Source of the DNA: Alphaproteobacteria bacterium UBA6038
GTDB lineage: Bacteria > Pseudomonadota > Alphaproteobacteria > Micropepsales > Micropepsaceae
Assembly: GCA_002429315.1 (NCBI GenBank)
Contig: DIZC01000097.1
Coordinates: forward strand, 36,033 to 100,032
Reading direction: 5' to 3'
Length of the DNA: 64,000 bases
The position numbers and the translations under genes are program-made. Below are positions 1-7,648 of this stretch, one piece after another (the first letter of the stretch is position 1; every line of letters begins with the position of its first letter). Under the pieces are notes generated by a model. The model was not told the origin of the DNA, searched no databases, and worked only from the letters and a program-made list of their open reading frames with translations.

Positions 1-263
1 TCAAAGGCATGGGCGGCGCCATGGACCTGGTGGCGGGCGTCAAACGCTGCATCGCCATCATGGATCACACCGACAAGGCCGGACGTCCCAAGCTGCTCAA
101 ACACTGCACCCTGCCGCTGACCGGCGTCGCCTGCATCGACCGCATCGTCACCAATCTCGGCGTGTTCGACGTGACGCCGCACGGCTTGACCGTCGTCGAG
201 GTTGCGCCGGGGTCGACGCACGATGAAATCCGGGCGAAAACCGAAGCGACGCTCGCGAACTGA
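1..263 (+). CDS. 3-oxoacid CoA-transferase subunit B, C-terminal fragment (cut by window start)
   Basis: The 5' end lies outside the window; the reading frame is open from base 3 and ends with TGA at 261-263. The visible 87 residues contain the MGGAMDLVAG and LPLTGVACIDRIVTNLGVF stretches typical of the C-terminal part of subunit B of succinyl-CoA:3-ketoacid or acetoacetate CoA-transferases. These enzymes move CoA between acyl groups in ketone-body or branched-chain degradation. Subunit A should lie upstream. The catalytic glutamate is in the missing part, so the exact substrate class cannot be told. The MFS gene starts 57 bases downstream on the same strand and could be cotranscribed, perhaps importing the carboxylate substrate (inference). 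Confidence 0.88.
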   Translation, partial: KGMGGAMDLVAGVKRCIAIMDHTDKAGRPKLLKHCTLPLTGVACIDRIVTNLGVFDVTPHGLTVVEVAPGSTHDEIRAKTEATLAN

Positions 264-320
264 TGCTCGCCAAGGCTGCGCGAATCCGGATAACTGCGGT
301 CCATTTCAAAAGGCAGCAGC

Positions 321-1568
321 ATGGCGGCGCTTGACGCACTGAAGGGCTGGACCTCCGCCCAGAAGCACGTGGTCGTGGCGAGCTATCTCGGCTGGACGCT
401 CGATGCCTTTGACTTCTTTCTCATGGTGTTCGTCATCAGGGACGTGGCGCATGCGTTCGGCGTCGGCAAGGACGACGTCGCATGGGCGCTGACGCTCACC
501 CTGATGCTGCGGCCGGTCGGCGCCTTTGTCTTCGGCCGCCTGGCCGATCGGTTCGGGCGCAGGCCGGTGCTCATGGCCGATGTGGCGCTCTATTCGCTGC
601 TCGGCTTCGCCACCGCTTTTGCGCCAAACCTGATCGTCTTCCTCGCGATCCGCGCCGCGTTCGGCATCGCCATGGGCGGCGAATGGGGCATCGGCGCGTC
701 GCTCACCATGGAAACGATCCGGCCGGAATCGCGCGGGTTCGTGTCTGGCCTGCTGCAGTCCGGCTATCCGACAGGATATCTGCTGGCCTCGCTCGTCTAT
801 CGCAATCTGTACGATCATTTCGGTGCCTGGACGGGGTTCGCCGCGTGGCGCGGCATGTTCCTGGTCGGCATCCTTCCGGCGCTGCTCATCCTCTACATCC
901 GCCGCCACGTGCCGGAGTCGCCGGGCTGGTCCGCCGAACACGCAAAAACCGGTACGGTGCTGAACGTACTGAAGAAGCACTGGCAGCTTGCGCTCTATGC
1001 CATCCTGCTGATGACCGCGTTCAATTTCTTCAGTCACGGCACGCAGGACATCTACCCGACCTTTCTTCAGGTGCAGCACAAGTTCGATACCCGTACCACC
1101 GGAAACATCACCGTTCTGTACAACATCGGCGCCATTCTCGGCGGATTGACGTTCGGGCTCATCAGTCAGAGCCTCGGCCGCAGGCGCACCATCATTGTAG
1201 CGGCACTGCTGTCGATTCCAGTGAGCTATCTCTGGGCCTTCTCGCAGACGGCGGCGTTGCTCGCCGCCGGCGCGTTCCTCATGCAGTTCTTCGTGCAGGG
1301 CGCGTGGGGTGTCGTGCCGGCGCACCTGAACGAACTGTCGCCGCCCGATGCGCGCGGCACGTTTCCGGGTACCGTCTATCAGCTCGGCAACTTCATCGCG
1401 TCCTATAATGCGGTGCTGCAGACGAAGATCGGCATCGCCAGCGGCGAGAACTATTCGCTCGCGCTGATGAGCGTCGCGATCGCAGCCGCGCTCGCCATCG
1501 CGGTGCTGACCGCGCTCGGACGCGAAGCGCGAGAGGCCGATATGACAGTGCGCGCGGCGAGCCCCTAA
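321..1568 (+). CDS. MFS transporter, metabolite/carboxylate:proton symporter type
   Basis: A 415-residue hydrophobic protein with about twelve membrane segments. The start LGWTLDAFDFFLMVFVI and the loop GRLADRFGRRPVL (MFS motif A, around residues 70-85) are typical of the sialate/aromatic-acid/carboxylate:H+ symporter branch of the major facilitator superfamily (inner membrane). The ATG follows an AAAGGCAGCAGC stretch that can serve as ribosome binding site. The gene ends with TAA directly against the stop of the convergent OmpA-like gene, with no bases between. The CoA-transferase neighbour suggests a short organic or keto acid as substrate, but this is inference; sialic acid or an aromatic acid cannot be excluded. 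Confidence 0.85.
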   Translation: MAALDALKGWTSAQKHVVVASYLGWTLDAFDFFLMVFVIRDVAHAFGVGKDDVAWALTLTLMLRPVGAFVFGRLADRFGRRPVLMADVALYSLLGFATAFAPNLIVFLAIRAAFGIAMGGEWGIGASLTMETIRPESRGFVSGLLQSGYPTGYLLASLVYRNLYDHFGAWTGFAAWRGMFLVGILPALLILYIRRHVPESPGWSAEHAKTGTVLNVLKKHWQLALYAILLMTAFNFFSHGTQDIYPTFLQVQHKFDTRTTGNITVLYNIGAILGGLTFGLISQSLGRRRTIIVAALLSIPVSYLWAFSQTAALLAAGAFLMQFFVQGAWGVVPAHLNELSPPDARGTFPGTVYQLGNFIASYNAVLQTKIGIASGENYSLALMSVAIAAALAIAVLTALGREAREADMTVRAASP

Positions 1569-2630
1569 TCAGCCCGCGCCGCGCAGATACACGTCCACCC
1601 GGTCGGCATTGCCGTGATCGTCGATGCCGCCCAGCGCCCGCACGTCGATGCGGCCGGCCGGGACGCCGCTGTCGATCAGCAGCTGGCGAATGGCGAGTGC
1701 CCGACGCAGCGACAGCCGCCGCGCATCGGAGGATTTGTCGCCCGGCGCACCGCCATAAGCTTCCAGCTCGACGCCTGCCGCTCCGGCATCCAGCGCCGCA
1801 TTAAGGCTGCCGGCCAGCGATTTCACTTGGCCCGCGCTCTGGCTCTCAGGATCGGTGCCGCCGCCGGCGAACAGCACTTCGCCCTGTTTGCTTAGGCCGG
1901 CATGGCTGTCAGCCTTCGCCGCCGGCTTGAGCGGCTTCGTCACCTGCTTCGGCGCGGGCTCCAGCGAAGCGAGCTGTGGTCGGCCGCGGACGACGGAACT
2001 TGCCTTGGTTTTGGGCGCAGCCGCCGCGGGACGCGCGGCAGGCTCCTTCACCGGGGCCGCGACGGGCGTACTGCTGTCGAAAGAAAACGGCACCGCGGCA
2101 TCGGGTGTCGCAACATCGGTCGCCGTATCGGATTCGGGCGTCGCATTGGCCGGGCCGGCAAGCACTTCCTGCACCGCCTTGCGCCGTTCGGCGCGCGAGA
2201 CCGGCCCGACCGGTAGAGGCCGGGTTCGCGCCGGACCCGACGCAGCTTGCGGCCGAGGCGGAACAACCTGTGGCGGAGCCGAAGCAACCTGTGGCCGGGA
2301 CGAAACAACCTGTGACCGAGGCGACGCTGCAACGCGGCGCGACGTCTTCTGTTGTGGCGCCGCGGGGATCTCCGAGCCGAACGGGATGGGTGCTGCCTCC
2401 GTGCTTTGCGGTACAGCGGCTTCGGGCGCGATCACAGCCTCCTTTGGCTTGCGCTTCGGCGCCGCGCGATGCTGCTTCGGCATATGCAGGTGGATGTCCT
2501 GCCCGGGCATGTGCAGCTGGATGGTCCCGCTGCTGTCCGGCAGGCCCTGCGCAAAGGCAGGCGTCGCGAAAACGAAGCCGGACGCCACCAGGGCGGCGAC
2601 GGTTCCACGGAAATTGTCACGCAAACTCAA
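1569..2630 (-). CDS. OmpA-like C-terminal domain protein with proline/glutamine-rich linker
   Basis: I place the start at the TTG at 2630 (353 residues) because AAAGGG lies 8 bases upstream and the product then opens with a signal peptide ending ATPAFAQ. A TTG at 2687 would add an implausible 19-residue leader. The mature N-terminus repeats an LHMP motif (IQLHMP, IHLHMP). The middle is low-complexity, rich in P, A, Q and V, with short degenerate RPQV repeats. The last ~100 residues resemble an OmpA/MotB peptidoglycan-binding domain (SLRRALAIRQLLIDSGVPAGRIDVRALG). The likely role is a periplasmic or outer-membrane protein tethered to peptidoglycan; it has no beta-barrel. It converges on the MFS gene. 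Confidence 0.7.
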   Translation of the reverse strand: MSLRDNFRGTVAALVASGFVFATPAFAQGLPDSSGTIQLHMPGQDIHLHMPKQHRAAPKRKPKEAVIAPEAAVPQSTEAAPIPFGSEIPAAPQQKTSRRVAASPRSQVVSSRPQVASAPPQVVPPRPQAASGPARTRPLPVGPVSRAERRKAVQEVLAGPANATPESDTATDVATPDAAVPFSFDSSTPVAAPVKEPAARPAAAAPKTKASSVVRGRPQLASLEPAPKQVTKPLKPAAKADSHAGLSKQGEVLFAGGGTDPESQSAGQVKSLAGSLNAALDAGAAGVELEAYGGAPGDKSSDARRLSLRRALAIRQLLIDSGVPAGRIDVRALGGIDDHGNADRVDVYLRGAG

Positions 2631-2747
2631 GCGACTGACCCTTTGACAGCGACGGTCTAGAATAATGCCCGCAGGTCCGCGCCACAACCTCTAGGGGCCG
2701 CGGCATTCGGTGGTCTAGATTGACGGCATCACCGCGAAGAGGCCCCC

Positions 2748-3857
2748 ATGCAAACCAAAGCCGCCGTGGCGTATGCGCCCGGCAAGCCGCTCCAGATCGA
2801 AACCGTGGAGCTGGAGGGGCCGAAAGCCGGCGAAGTGCTGGTGGAAATCAAGGCGAGCGGCGTCTGCCACACCGACGAATTTACGAGGAGCGGCGCCGAT
2901 CCGGAAGGCCTGTTTCCGGCCATCTTCGGCCATGAAGGCGCGGGCGTGGTGGTGGATGTGGGCCCGGGCGTCACCAGCGTGGTGAAAGGCGACCACGTCA
3001 TTCCGCTCTACACGCCGGAATGCCGGCAGTGCAAAAGCTGCCTGTCGCGCAAGACCAATCTCTGCACCGCGATCCGCGCCACGCAAGGCAAAGGCGTGAT
3101 GCCGGACGGCACATCGCGGTTTTCGATCGGCGGCGAGATGATCCATCACTACATGGGCTGTTCGACCTTCTCGAACTACACGGTGCTGCCGGAGATTGCG
3201 GTGGCGAAAATCCGCAAAGACGCGCCGTTCGAGAAGGTCTGCTACATCGGCTGCGGCGTCACCACCGGCGTCGGCGCGGTCATCAACACCGCGAAGGTCG
3301 AGCCCGGCGCCAATGTGGTGGTGTTCGGGCTGGGCGGCATCGGCCTCAACGCGGTGCAGGGCGCGCGCATGGTGGGCGCCAACATGATCGTAGGCGTGGA
3401 CATCAATCCCGCGCGCGAAGCTTTGGCCCGCAAGTTCGGCATGACGCACTTCGTCAATCCCAAGGACATCGGCGGCGATCTCGTCGCCCATCTGGTCGAG
3501 CTCACCGGCGGCGGCGCCGATTACTCCTTCGAATGCGTCGGCAATGTCGATCTCATGCGGGCGGCGCTGGAATGCTGCCACCGCGGCTGGGGCGTTTCGG
3601 TGATCATCGGGGTGGCCGGCGCTGGGCAGGAAATCAGAACGCGGCCGTTCCAGCTGGTGACGGGCCGAGTGTGGAAAGGCACCGCGTTCGGCGGCGCGCG
3701 CGGCCGCACCGACGTGCCGAAAATCGTCGACTGGTACATGGACGGCAAGCTCAACATCGACGATCTCATCACCCACGTGCTGCCGCTCGCCGACATCAAC
3801 CGCGCCTTCGACCTGATGCATTCCGGCGAAAGCATCCGTACCGTGGTGACGTTCTGA
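2748..3857 (+). CDS. frmA: S-(hydroxymethyl)glutathione dehydrogenase / class III alcohol dehydrogenase
   Basis: A 369-residue zinc-dependent medium-chain dehydrogenase that oxidises S-hydroxymethylglutathione, the glutathione adduct of formaldehyde, with NAD+ in the cytoplasm. Catalytic-zinc ligands C40 and H62 (GHEGAG) are visible. The structural-zinc cysteines are C92, C95, C98 and C106 (PECRQCKSC). The nucleotide-binding loop is VFGLGGIGLNAVQG. Length and motifs match the class III family throughout. The gene appears monocistronic: it is followed by a palindromic repeat block, and no S-formylglutathione hydrolase gene is adjacent. Some annotations call this gene adhC or flhA. Confidence 0.95.
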   Translation: MQTKAAVAYAPGKPLQIETVELEGPKAGEVLVEIKASGVCHTDEFTRSGADPEGLFPAIFGHEGAGVVVDVGPGVTSVVKGDHVIPLYTPECRQCKSCLSRKTNLCTAIRATQGKGVMPDGTSRFSIGGEMIHHYMGCSTFSNYTVLPEIAVAKIRKDAPFEKVCYIGCGVTTGVGAVINTAKVEPGANVVVFGLGGIGLNAVQGARMVGANMIVGVDINPAREALARKFGMTHFVNPKDIGGDLVAHLVELTGGGADYSFECVGNVDLMRAALECCHRGWGVSVIIGVAGAGQEIRTRPFQLVTGRVWKGTAFGGARGRTDVPKIVDWYMDGKLNIDDLITHVLPLADINRAFDLMHSGESIRTVVTF

Positions 3858-3890
3858 GCTCTCGTGTTTGGAGGGGCGCGGCTGTTTTGT

Positions 3891-4018
3891 CCTCCCCCGT
3901 TCACGGGGGAGGTGGATCGCCGCGCAGCGGCGAGGCGGAAGGGGGAGCGATGCACTTCCCCCTTCCGCCTCATGCTCGCTTCGCTCGCATTCGGCACCTC
4001 CCCCGCAAGCGGGGGAGG
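3891..4018. repeat. palindromic repeat block, CCTCCCCCG...CGGGGGAGG family
   Basis: Two 10-bp perfect stems bound the block: CCTCCCCCGT/ACGGGGGAGG at 3891-3912 and CCTCCCCCGC/GCGGGGGAGG at 3997-4018. Between them lie further hairpins, including AGGCGGAAGGGGG paired with CCCCCTTCCGCCT and a GCCGC/GCGGC mini-hairpin. Related palindromes occur at 24629-24653 and 33236-33258. The arrangement resembles the dispersed intergenic palindromic elements common in alphaproteobacterial genomes. It could also act as an RNA terminator or processing site after frmA. Confidence 0.75.
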
Positions 4019-4019
4019 A

Positions 4020-4299
4020 TAAGAGCCGCGCGGCGCTTCGGTCCTGCGCCGCGCGCCCTACCCGCGTGCGGACATAGCATCGCTCCGGCCGCACCACCTC
4101 ATAGAACACCCGCCGTGGCCGGCGCGGCAGCACGCGCAGCGGCGCCAGCTCCGCCTTGAGGCGTGCGAGATAGAGGGCGAGCGCGCGGCGGAATTCGCAG
4201 GCAGCGGCGGTATGGCGGCCCGATTTCCGGGCATTGCAATTGCCGCGCGGCGCGCCGCCTTTCGGCTTCGGCCGGATGCGGCCGCTGCGCCGGGTGTGA
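4020..4299 (-). pseudogene. remnant of a small GGAPxGNxNAxKxG-type ORF
   Basis: On the minus strand an open frame reads KGGAPRGNCNARKSGRHTAA around 4260-4200, followed by an Arg/Leu-rich helix. It then runs into the palindromic repeat block. Small proteins opening with GGAPKGNxNALKHG and a helical tail are common in Rhizobiales-type genomes and have no known function. No ATG or GTG start and no proper stop lies close to this copy, so I regard it as degenerate. Boundaries are approximate. Confidence 0.35.
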
Positions 4300-4300
4300 G

Positions 4301-4630
4301 CTAAACCGTTGGCTTTGCAGGAAAAGACGCCTCCGGTTGTTTTGCGGTTTTTCGCGGGGGTGGGGGGTGCTCCCCCGGATCCGGCTGGGCCGGCAGCTTC
4401 GGCAGACGGAGCCGGGGAAGCCGGAGGCAATTCTGCGGCGCCGCCTGGAGCCGGGCGACCGCCGAGCCGGTTGCGGCCATCGCGTAGGACATCCGGACAA
4501 AGACATCGATCCACATGGGGCACGGGCGGGCATCGCGGGCGGGCGCCCCCAGCCGGGCGCAGGCCTGCAGAAGCGCGAACTGCGCCTGCAGATGCTCCTC
4601 CAGCGCGCGTATATGCCTGTTTCTGTCCAT
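4301..4630 (-). CDS. small hypothetical protein (109 aa), possibly degenerate
   Basis: Not recognised with certainty. The first ~60 residues look like real coding sequence: a helical N-terminus (RALEEHLQAQFALLQACARL) followed by WIDVFVRMSYAMAATGSAVARLQ. The C-terminal half is a proline-rich tail. No good ribosome binding site precedes the ATG at 4630. Its end overlaps the GGAPRGN remnant in another frame; paired small ORFs of this type are common in related genomes (recollection). A shift of frame within an original longer gene is possible. Confidence 0.35.
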   Translation of the reverse strand: MDRNRHIRALEEHLQAQFALLQACARLGAPARDARPCPMWIDVFVRMSYAMAATGSAVARLQAAPQNCLRLPRLRLPKLPAQPDPGEHPPPPRKTAKQPEASFPAKPTV

Positions 4631-4656
4631 TTTGCGAGACTACAGCACAAGACAGA

Positions 4657-4677
4657 AGGAATCAAGACCCAATTATC
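4657..4677. repeat. left copy of a ~20-bp near-perfect direct repeat flanking the TIGR04255 module
   Basis: AGGAATCAAGACCCAATTATC here and AGGATCAAGACCTAATTGTC at 6747-6766 lie in the same orientation. They match at 18 positions with two mismatches and one single-base gap. The pair brackets about 2.1 kb containing only the three-gene module. Such flanking repeats could be attachment-site copies or insertion-element end remnants. Confidence 0.5.
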
Positions 4678-4877
4678 ACCCTGACTTAGTAGCCCGCTAT
4701 GTGTGGTAAGACACTGAATTTGTTAGCTGAATGCCTTGCTAACTACTCTCTTGACAATAAGCCTACATGGCCTAAGTCGTCAGTTCGCTCGGGCAGGGAT
4801 TTTGGTATAGCTACCTTTCCTTACCGAAAAACTGCTAACACAAGAGGACGGCTGAAAGCGGCGGTGCGGTTGGACCA

Positions 4878-5648
4878 GTGACAAAGCTCGCAGGAAATCC
4901 GCCTCTGACAGAGATTGCGATGACGGTGCAGTTTCCAGAATTCGCGCCTATCACAATTCTCGACTATGCGAATTTGCGGGATGCCTTAATCGACAAGTTT
5001 CCGGTTTTCCAGCAAGCGCTGCGAATCCCCCCCATTGAGACGAACCCGGCGCGTGCTGCCGAACCAAACATCCAACTTGGCCCCTCCGGCGCTCAGCTGC
5101 CACGTATTCTGCTAATCAGCTCGGATTCCCAGCGGTTGATGCAGTTTCAGAGTGATCGCTTTGGTTACAATTGGCGCAGGACAGGAGCTCTTACCGAAAA
5201 TACTTCGTATCCCGGGTTTGAAACTATAAAGCTCGAATTCGCGGATACCTTCCGCCAGTTTGGCATATGGGTTAGGCAGCGGTTCGGCGCATCAATTCAA
5301 CCACTCGCAGCAGAGTTATTTTACACGAATGCGGTGCCGCTCGTGACCGAGAGTGGCCTCAAGAGAATTTCAGAGGTGTTTCGCTTTTTCTCGCCCCCGA
5401 CCTTGCGAAGGGTCGGAGCTTGGCAGACCTCTTGGGTAGAGCCGTTAGAAGATCGAGGATATGTACAGGCAGCGGCAGCGATCGCCGCTCTCCCTGATGG
5501 AACCCCCGTTGGCGCATTGAATCTGACCGGCCGTGTGAGGATGGACGGTGCGTCTGCGGACCCGACAACCTGGTTTGACGCCATTCATGCGCTGACCTTG
5601 GAAGTTTTCCAATATGCGCTTAAGTATGAAGCGGAGAACGAGCAATGA
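4878..5648 (+). CDS. TIGR04255 family protein (first gene of a three-gene cassette)
   Basis: A 256-residue protein of unknown biochemical function. It shows the pattern I associate with the sporadically distributed TIGR04255 family: an N-terminal NPPLTEIAMTVQF segment, then the central motif MQFQSDRFGYNWRR followed by YPGFETIKLEFADTF. The N-terminal NPP motif is why I take the GTG at 4878 rather than the ATG at 4920. No transmembrane segment or signal peptide is visible. It overlaps the next gene by an ATGA, so the two are translationally coupled. Base composition is clearly more AT-rich than the flanking housekeeping genes, suggesting transfer. Family membership is from memory of its motifs. 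Confidence 0.75.
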   Translation: MTKLAGNPPLTEIAMTVQFPEFAPITILDYANLRDALIDKFPVFQQALRIPPIETNPARAAEPNIQLGPSGAQLPRILLISSDSQRLMQFQSDRFGYNWRRTGALTENTSYPGFETIKLEFADTFRQFGIWVRQRFGASIQPLAAELFYTNAVPLVTESGLKRISEVFRFFSPPTLRRVGAWQTSWVEPLEDRGYVQAAAAIAALPDGTPVGALNLTGRVRMDGASADPTTWFDAIHALTLEVFQYALKYEAENEQ

Positions 5649-6211
5649 TAGCAGCAGCAGCAGACGCCGGCACATTGCCGCCCGTGCATATTGAGCAATT
5701 GATTGCTTCCAATACCTCTGCCGCGCTTTCGCAGAGCGCACTACTGCATCCCTGTGGCGATGATCGTGCGGCTGCGCCTCCGTCCGGCAATGCAAGTTGG
5801 CTTCCTGCCGCGCAAAGAAGCTTCTCTGCAATCAAGGCTCTGCCGGACAGATGGGACGGTCCGCGGAGTTCTCGCATTAGCGATGCGATTATTTACCGAG
5901 CCGACAGGATTTTGCGAGACGCACTTGAAAACGTCAGCAATGCTGTGGCTCCCTACATTGTGCCGCGTGCTGATGGTTCCCTTCAGTTTGAGTGGAACAC
6001 CGACTCACATGAATTAGAGTTCTATCTTAATAAGGACGGGTCCGTATCCGCTTGGGTCGCGGACAGAAACTCTGGAGCCGAGTTTGAGGGGGAAGGCGAT
6101 AAAGCGTTTGATATCCTTTTCCGTTGGGCGGCAAGGGTTGCTGCGAAAAGCAGCGATGCGGCTGATGTACAAGTGCCGCAAGCCGCGCCCAGAATCTTAC
6201 TTGCAGCCTGA
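5645..6211 (+). CDS. hypothetical protein, second gene of the TIGR04255 cassette
   Basis: 188 residues, no known function. The ATG sits inside the stop of the preceding gene (ATGA). The first ~60 residues are low-complexity. The core then reads IKALPDRWDGPRSSRIS, a helix, IVPRADGSLQFEW, LEFYLNKDGS and FEGEGDKAFDILFRWAARV. I recall this order (an LPxxWDG motif, a helix, then a PxxDGxxQxEW beta hairpin) in small proteins that accompany TIGR04255 genes. Predicted soluble. The third gene begins inside its 3' end. A role as adaptor or antitoxin-like partner would be speculation. Confidence 0.65.
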   Translation: MIAAAADAGTLPPVHIEQLIASNTSAALSQSALLHPCGDDRAAAPPSGNASWLPAAQRSFSAIKALPDRWDGPRSSRISDAIIYRADRILRDALENVSNAVAPYIVPRADGSLQFEWNTDSHELEFYLNKDGSVSAWVADRNSGAEFEGEGDKAFDILFRWAARVAAKSSDAADVQVPQAAPRILLAA

Positions 6212-6614
6212 CTGTCTGGCGCTTCGCACGATCCGATCCCACTATCACGTCACTCCAGATAATAGGACGCAGAGCTTTCGCATTACGTCTGCGGCCTACT
6301 CATGGACGGATGATGGTTCGGTGTCCGTTGATCTTGGCCAACTGATCACAGAGGACGGCCTACCGCTGACGGCCCTTTATCCGAGTATGACTCAAGCCGT
6401 TGCACTCGTGTCCCACCGCATTGATGCGCTTCATGTGCGTGGTCTTTCGGTGCAGCATGAGCCAGTCGCTGAAGATTGGTATCACGGCGGGATCTACGGC
6501 GTCACTGATGCACTACGGCGAAAATTGGCCAAATCAGCAAGCACAGTCGTTCCCATTGACCAAGCAGCCGCCCGAGCTTTTTGGGAAATGAAAAACGGAA
6601 AGCTACCGTGGTGA
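6156..6614 (+). CDS. hypothetical protein, third gene of the TIGR04255 cassette
   Basis: About 152 residues from the ATG at 6156 (an ATG at 6165 is equally possible), overlapping the previous gene by roughly 50 bases in a different frame. Visible features are CLALRTIRSHY, a segment ending WTDDGSVSVDLGQL, RGLSVQHEPVAEDWYHGGIYG and a C-terminal KLAKSASTVVPID. The SVDL core followed by a conserved H-x-P and H-x-x-I-x-G segment recurs in small uncharacterised proteins of accessory loci (recollection, not a search). No membrane segment is seen. The overlapping arrangement suggests one transcript and possibly one complex. Confidence 0.6.
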   Translation: MRLMYKCRKPRPESYLQPDCLALRTIRSHYHVTPDNRTQSFRITSAAYSWTDDGSVSVDLGQLITEDGLPLTALYPSMTQAVALVSHRIDALHVRGLSVQHEPVAEDWYHGGIYGVTDALRRKLAKSASTVVPIDQAAARAFWEMKNGKLPW

Positions 6615-6656
6615 TTTTTGTTTTCGACGCCAGCGCACAAAGCGCGCCGCCTGTAC

Positions 6657-6761
6657 CTCCCGACAAGCGTTGCACTGATAGAGGCCGGGGCGATGCGACT
6701 GGCCTTTCATGAGCGTGGTTTGGTCCACAACCCCGCAGTGATGATTAGGATCAAGACCTAA
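6657..6761 (-). mobile_element. fragment of an IS1595-type transposase (N-terminal zinc ribbon)
   Basis: The minus-strand frame reads HHCGVVDQTTLMKG followed by SHRPGLYQCNACRE. This is the C-x2-C type zinc-ribbon start typical of IS1595-superfamily transposases, where it is normally followed by FTVxVGTVFERS. Here the homology breaks off right after CRE. Only about 35 residues remain, with no catalytic domain and no recognisable terminal repeats. It marks an old insertion or recombination scar between the TIGR04255 cassette and the broken ZIP transporter. Confidence 0.6.
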
Positions 6762-6766
6762 TTGTC
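6747..6766. repeat. right copy of the direct repeat flanking the TIGR04255 module
   Basis: AGGATCAAGACCTAATTGTC, same orientation as the copy at 4657-4677. It overlaps the edge of the IS1595-like fragment, so the repeat may belong to the insertion element rather than to an integration site. Confidence 0.5.
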
Positions 6767-6889
6767 CGATTACCCACGCCCCTAGGCTTAGCGAAGAGAT
6801 ATGCGTGGCAGGGCGGCATCCAGCCATTGCTCTTTCCAATGGAAACTCGCTCCGCCGAGCTGGCCGCGCCGGCGCGAAAGGCAGGAACT

Positions 6890-7648
6890 CTACTCCGCCT
6901 GTGAAATGGCAAACGCGAGCAGCAGGCCAATGACGACGAGGAGTCCGGTGGCGCCGTGCTCGCCCTCCACCGCTTCCGGAAGCATGGTGTCGGAGACCAT
7001 CGTCAACAGCGCGCCGGCCGCGACCGCATTCACCAGCGCCAGGACCGCCGGCGGCGCATCGCCCAGGAAGGCCGCGCCCGCCAGCGAAGCCAGGCCCGAT
7101 ATCACCGCAATCGAGCACCACAAGGCGAAGATGTAGATCGTGCTGCGCCCCGCCTTGCGCATGCCGAGCGCGCTGGTGAGCCCCTCAGGAAAGTTCGACA
7201 GGAAGATCGCCGCAAACATCGGTAAGCTGACGCCGCCGCCCGCGAAAAGGCTCACGCACAGTACGACCGATTCCGGGATGCCGTCCAGCAGAGAGCCGAT
7301 GGCGATCACCACAGCCCTCCGCCTTGGGAAGCCGGCTGCTGCTGGTTGCCCGAGCGTTCGCGGTGGTGCGCGCCGTTCCGCGACACGATCCAGTTGGCGA
7401 CCGCATAGGCCCCGGAGCCGGCGATCGCGCCGGTCACCAGGGGCCGAACGCCCGCCTTCTTGAAGCCGTCGAAGATGAGATCGTACGCGGCGGCGGAAAT
7501 CAGCACGCCGCAGCCAAAGCTCATGATGCCCGCCGTCACGCGGGTGCCCAGCCGTCCGGCATAGGTCGCGCGCCCGCGCCGATCACAGCGACGTGGCGCC
7601 GACAAATCCCCACAGGCCTGCCTGCGCCCAGACCGGCAGATGCAGCAT
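6890..7648 (-). pseudogene. ZIP-family divalent metal transporter, frameshifted
   Basis: Three reading-frame pieces on the minus strand together make a ZIP (ZupT-like) transporter. The first starts at ATG 7648 with MLHLPVWAQAGLWGFVGATS and ends in TGA near 7585. The second (about 7575-7310) carries GIMSFGCGVLISAAAYDLIF and a His/Gln-rich loop. The third (7312-6890) carries the ZIP core LLDGIPESVVL and AIFLSNFPEGLTSALG. At least two frame breaks are needed, near 7580 and 7312. The metal-site motifs DGIPE and NFPEG are intact, so the decay is recent or the breaks are sequencing errors. The intact gene would import Zn2+ or a similar ion across the inner membrane. Confidence 0.7.

Noticed and set aside
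3891..4018. Possible CRISPR array
   Set aside because: The hairpins are not evenly spaced, there are no unique spacers of constant length and no cas genes in the window.
2715..4523. 602-codon minus-strand open frame opposite frmA
   Set aside because: Runs through a palindromic repeat and the antisense of frmA; only the short GGAPRGN stretch near 4200-4260 looks protein-like and is listed as a remnant.
4751..4756. TTGACA as -35 box for the TIGR04255 cassette
   Set aside because: No acceptable -10 box lies 16-18 bases downstream; a TATAGC at 4806 lacks a matching -35, so no promoter was called.
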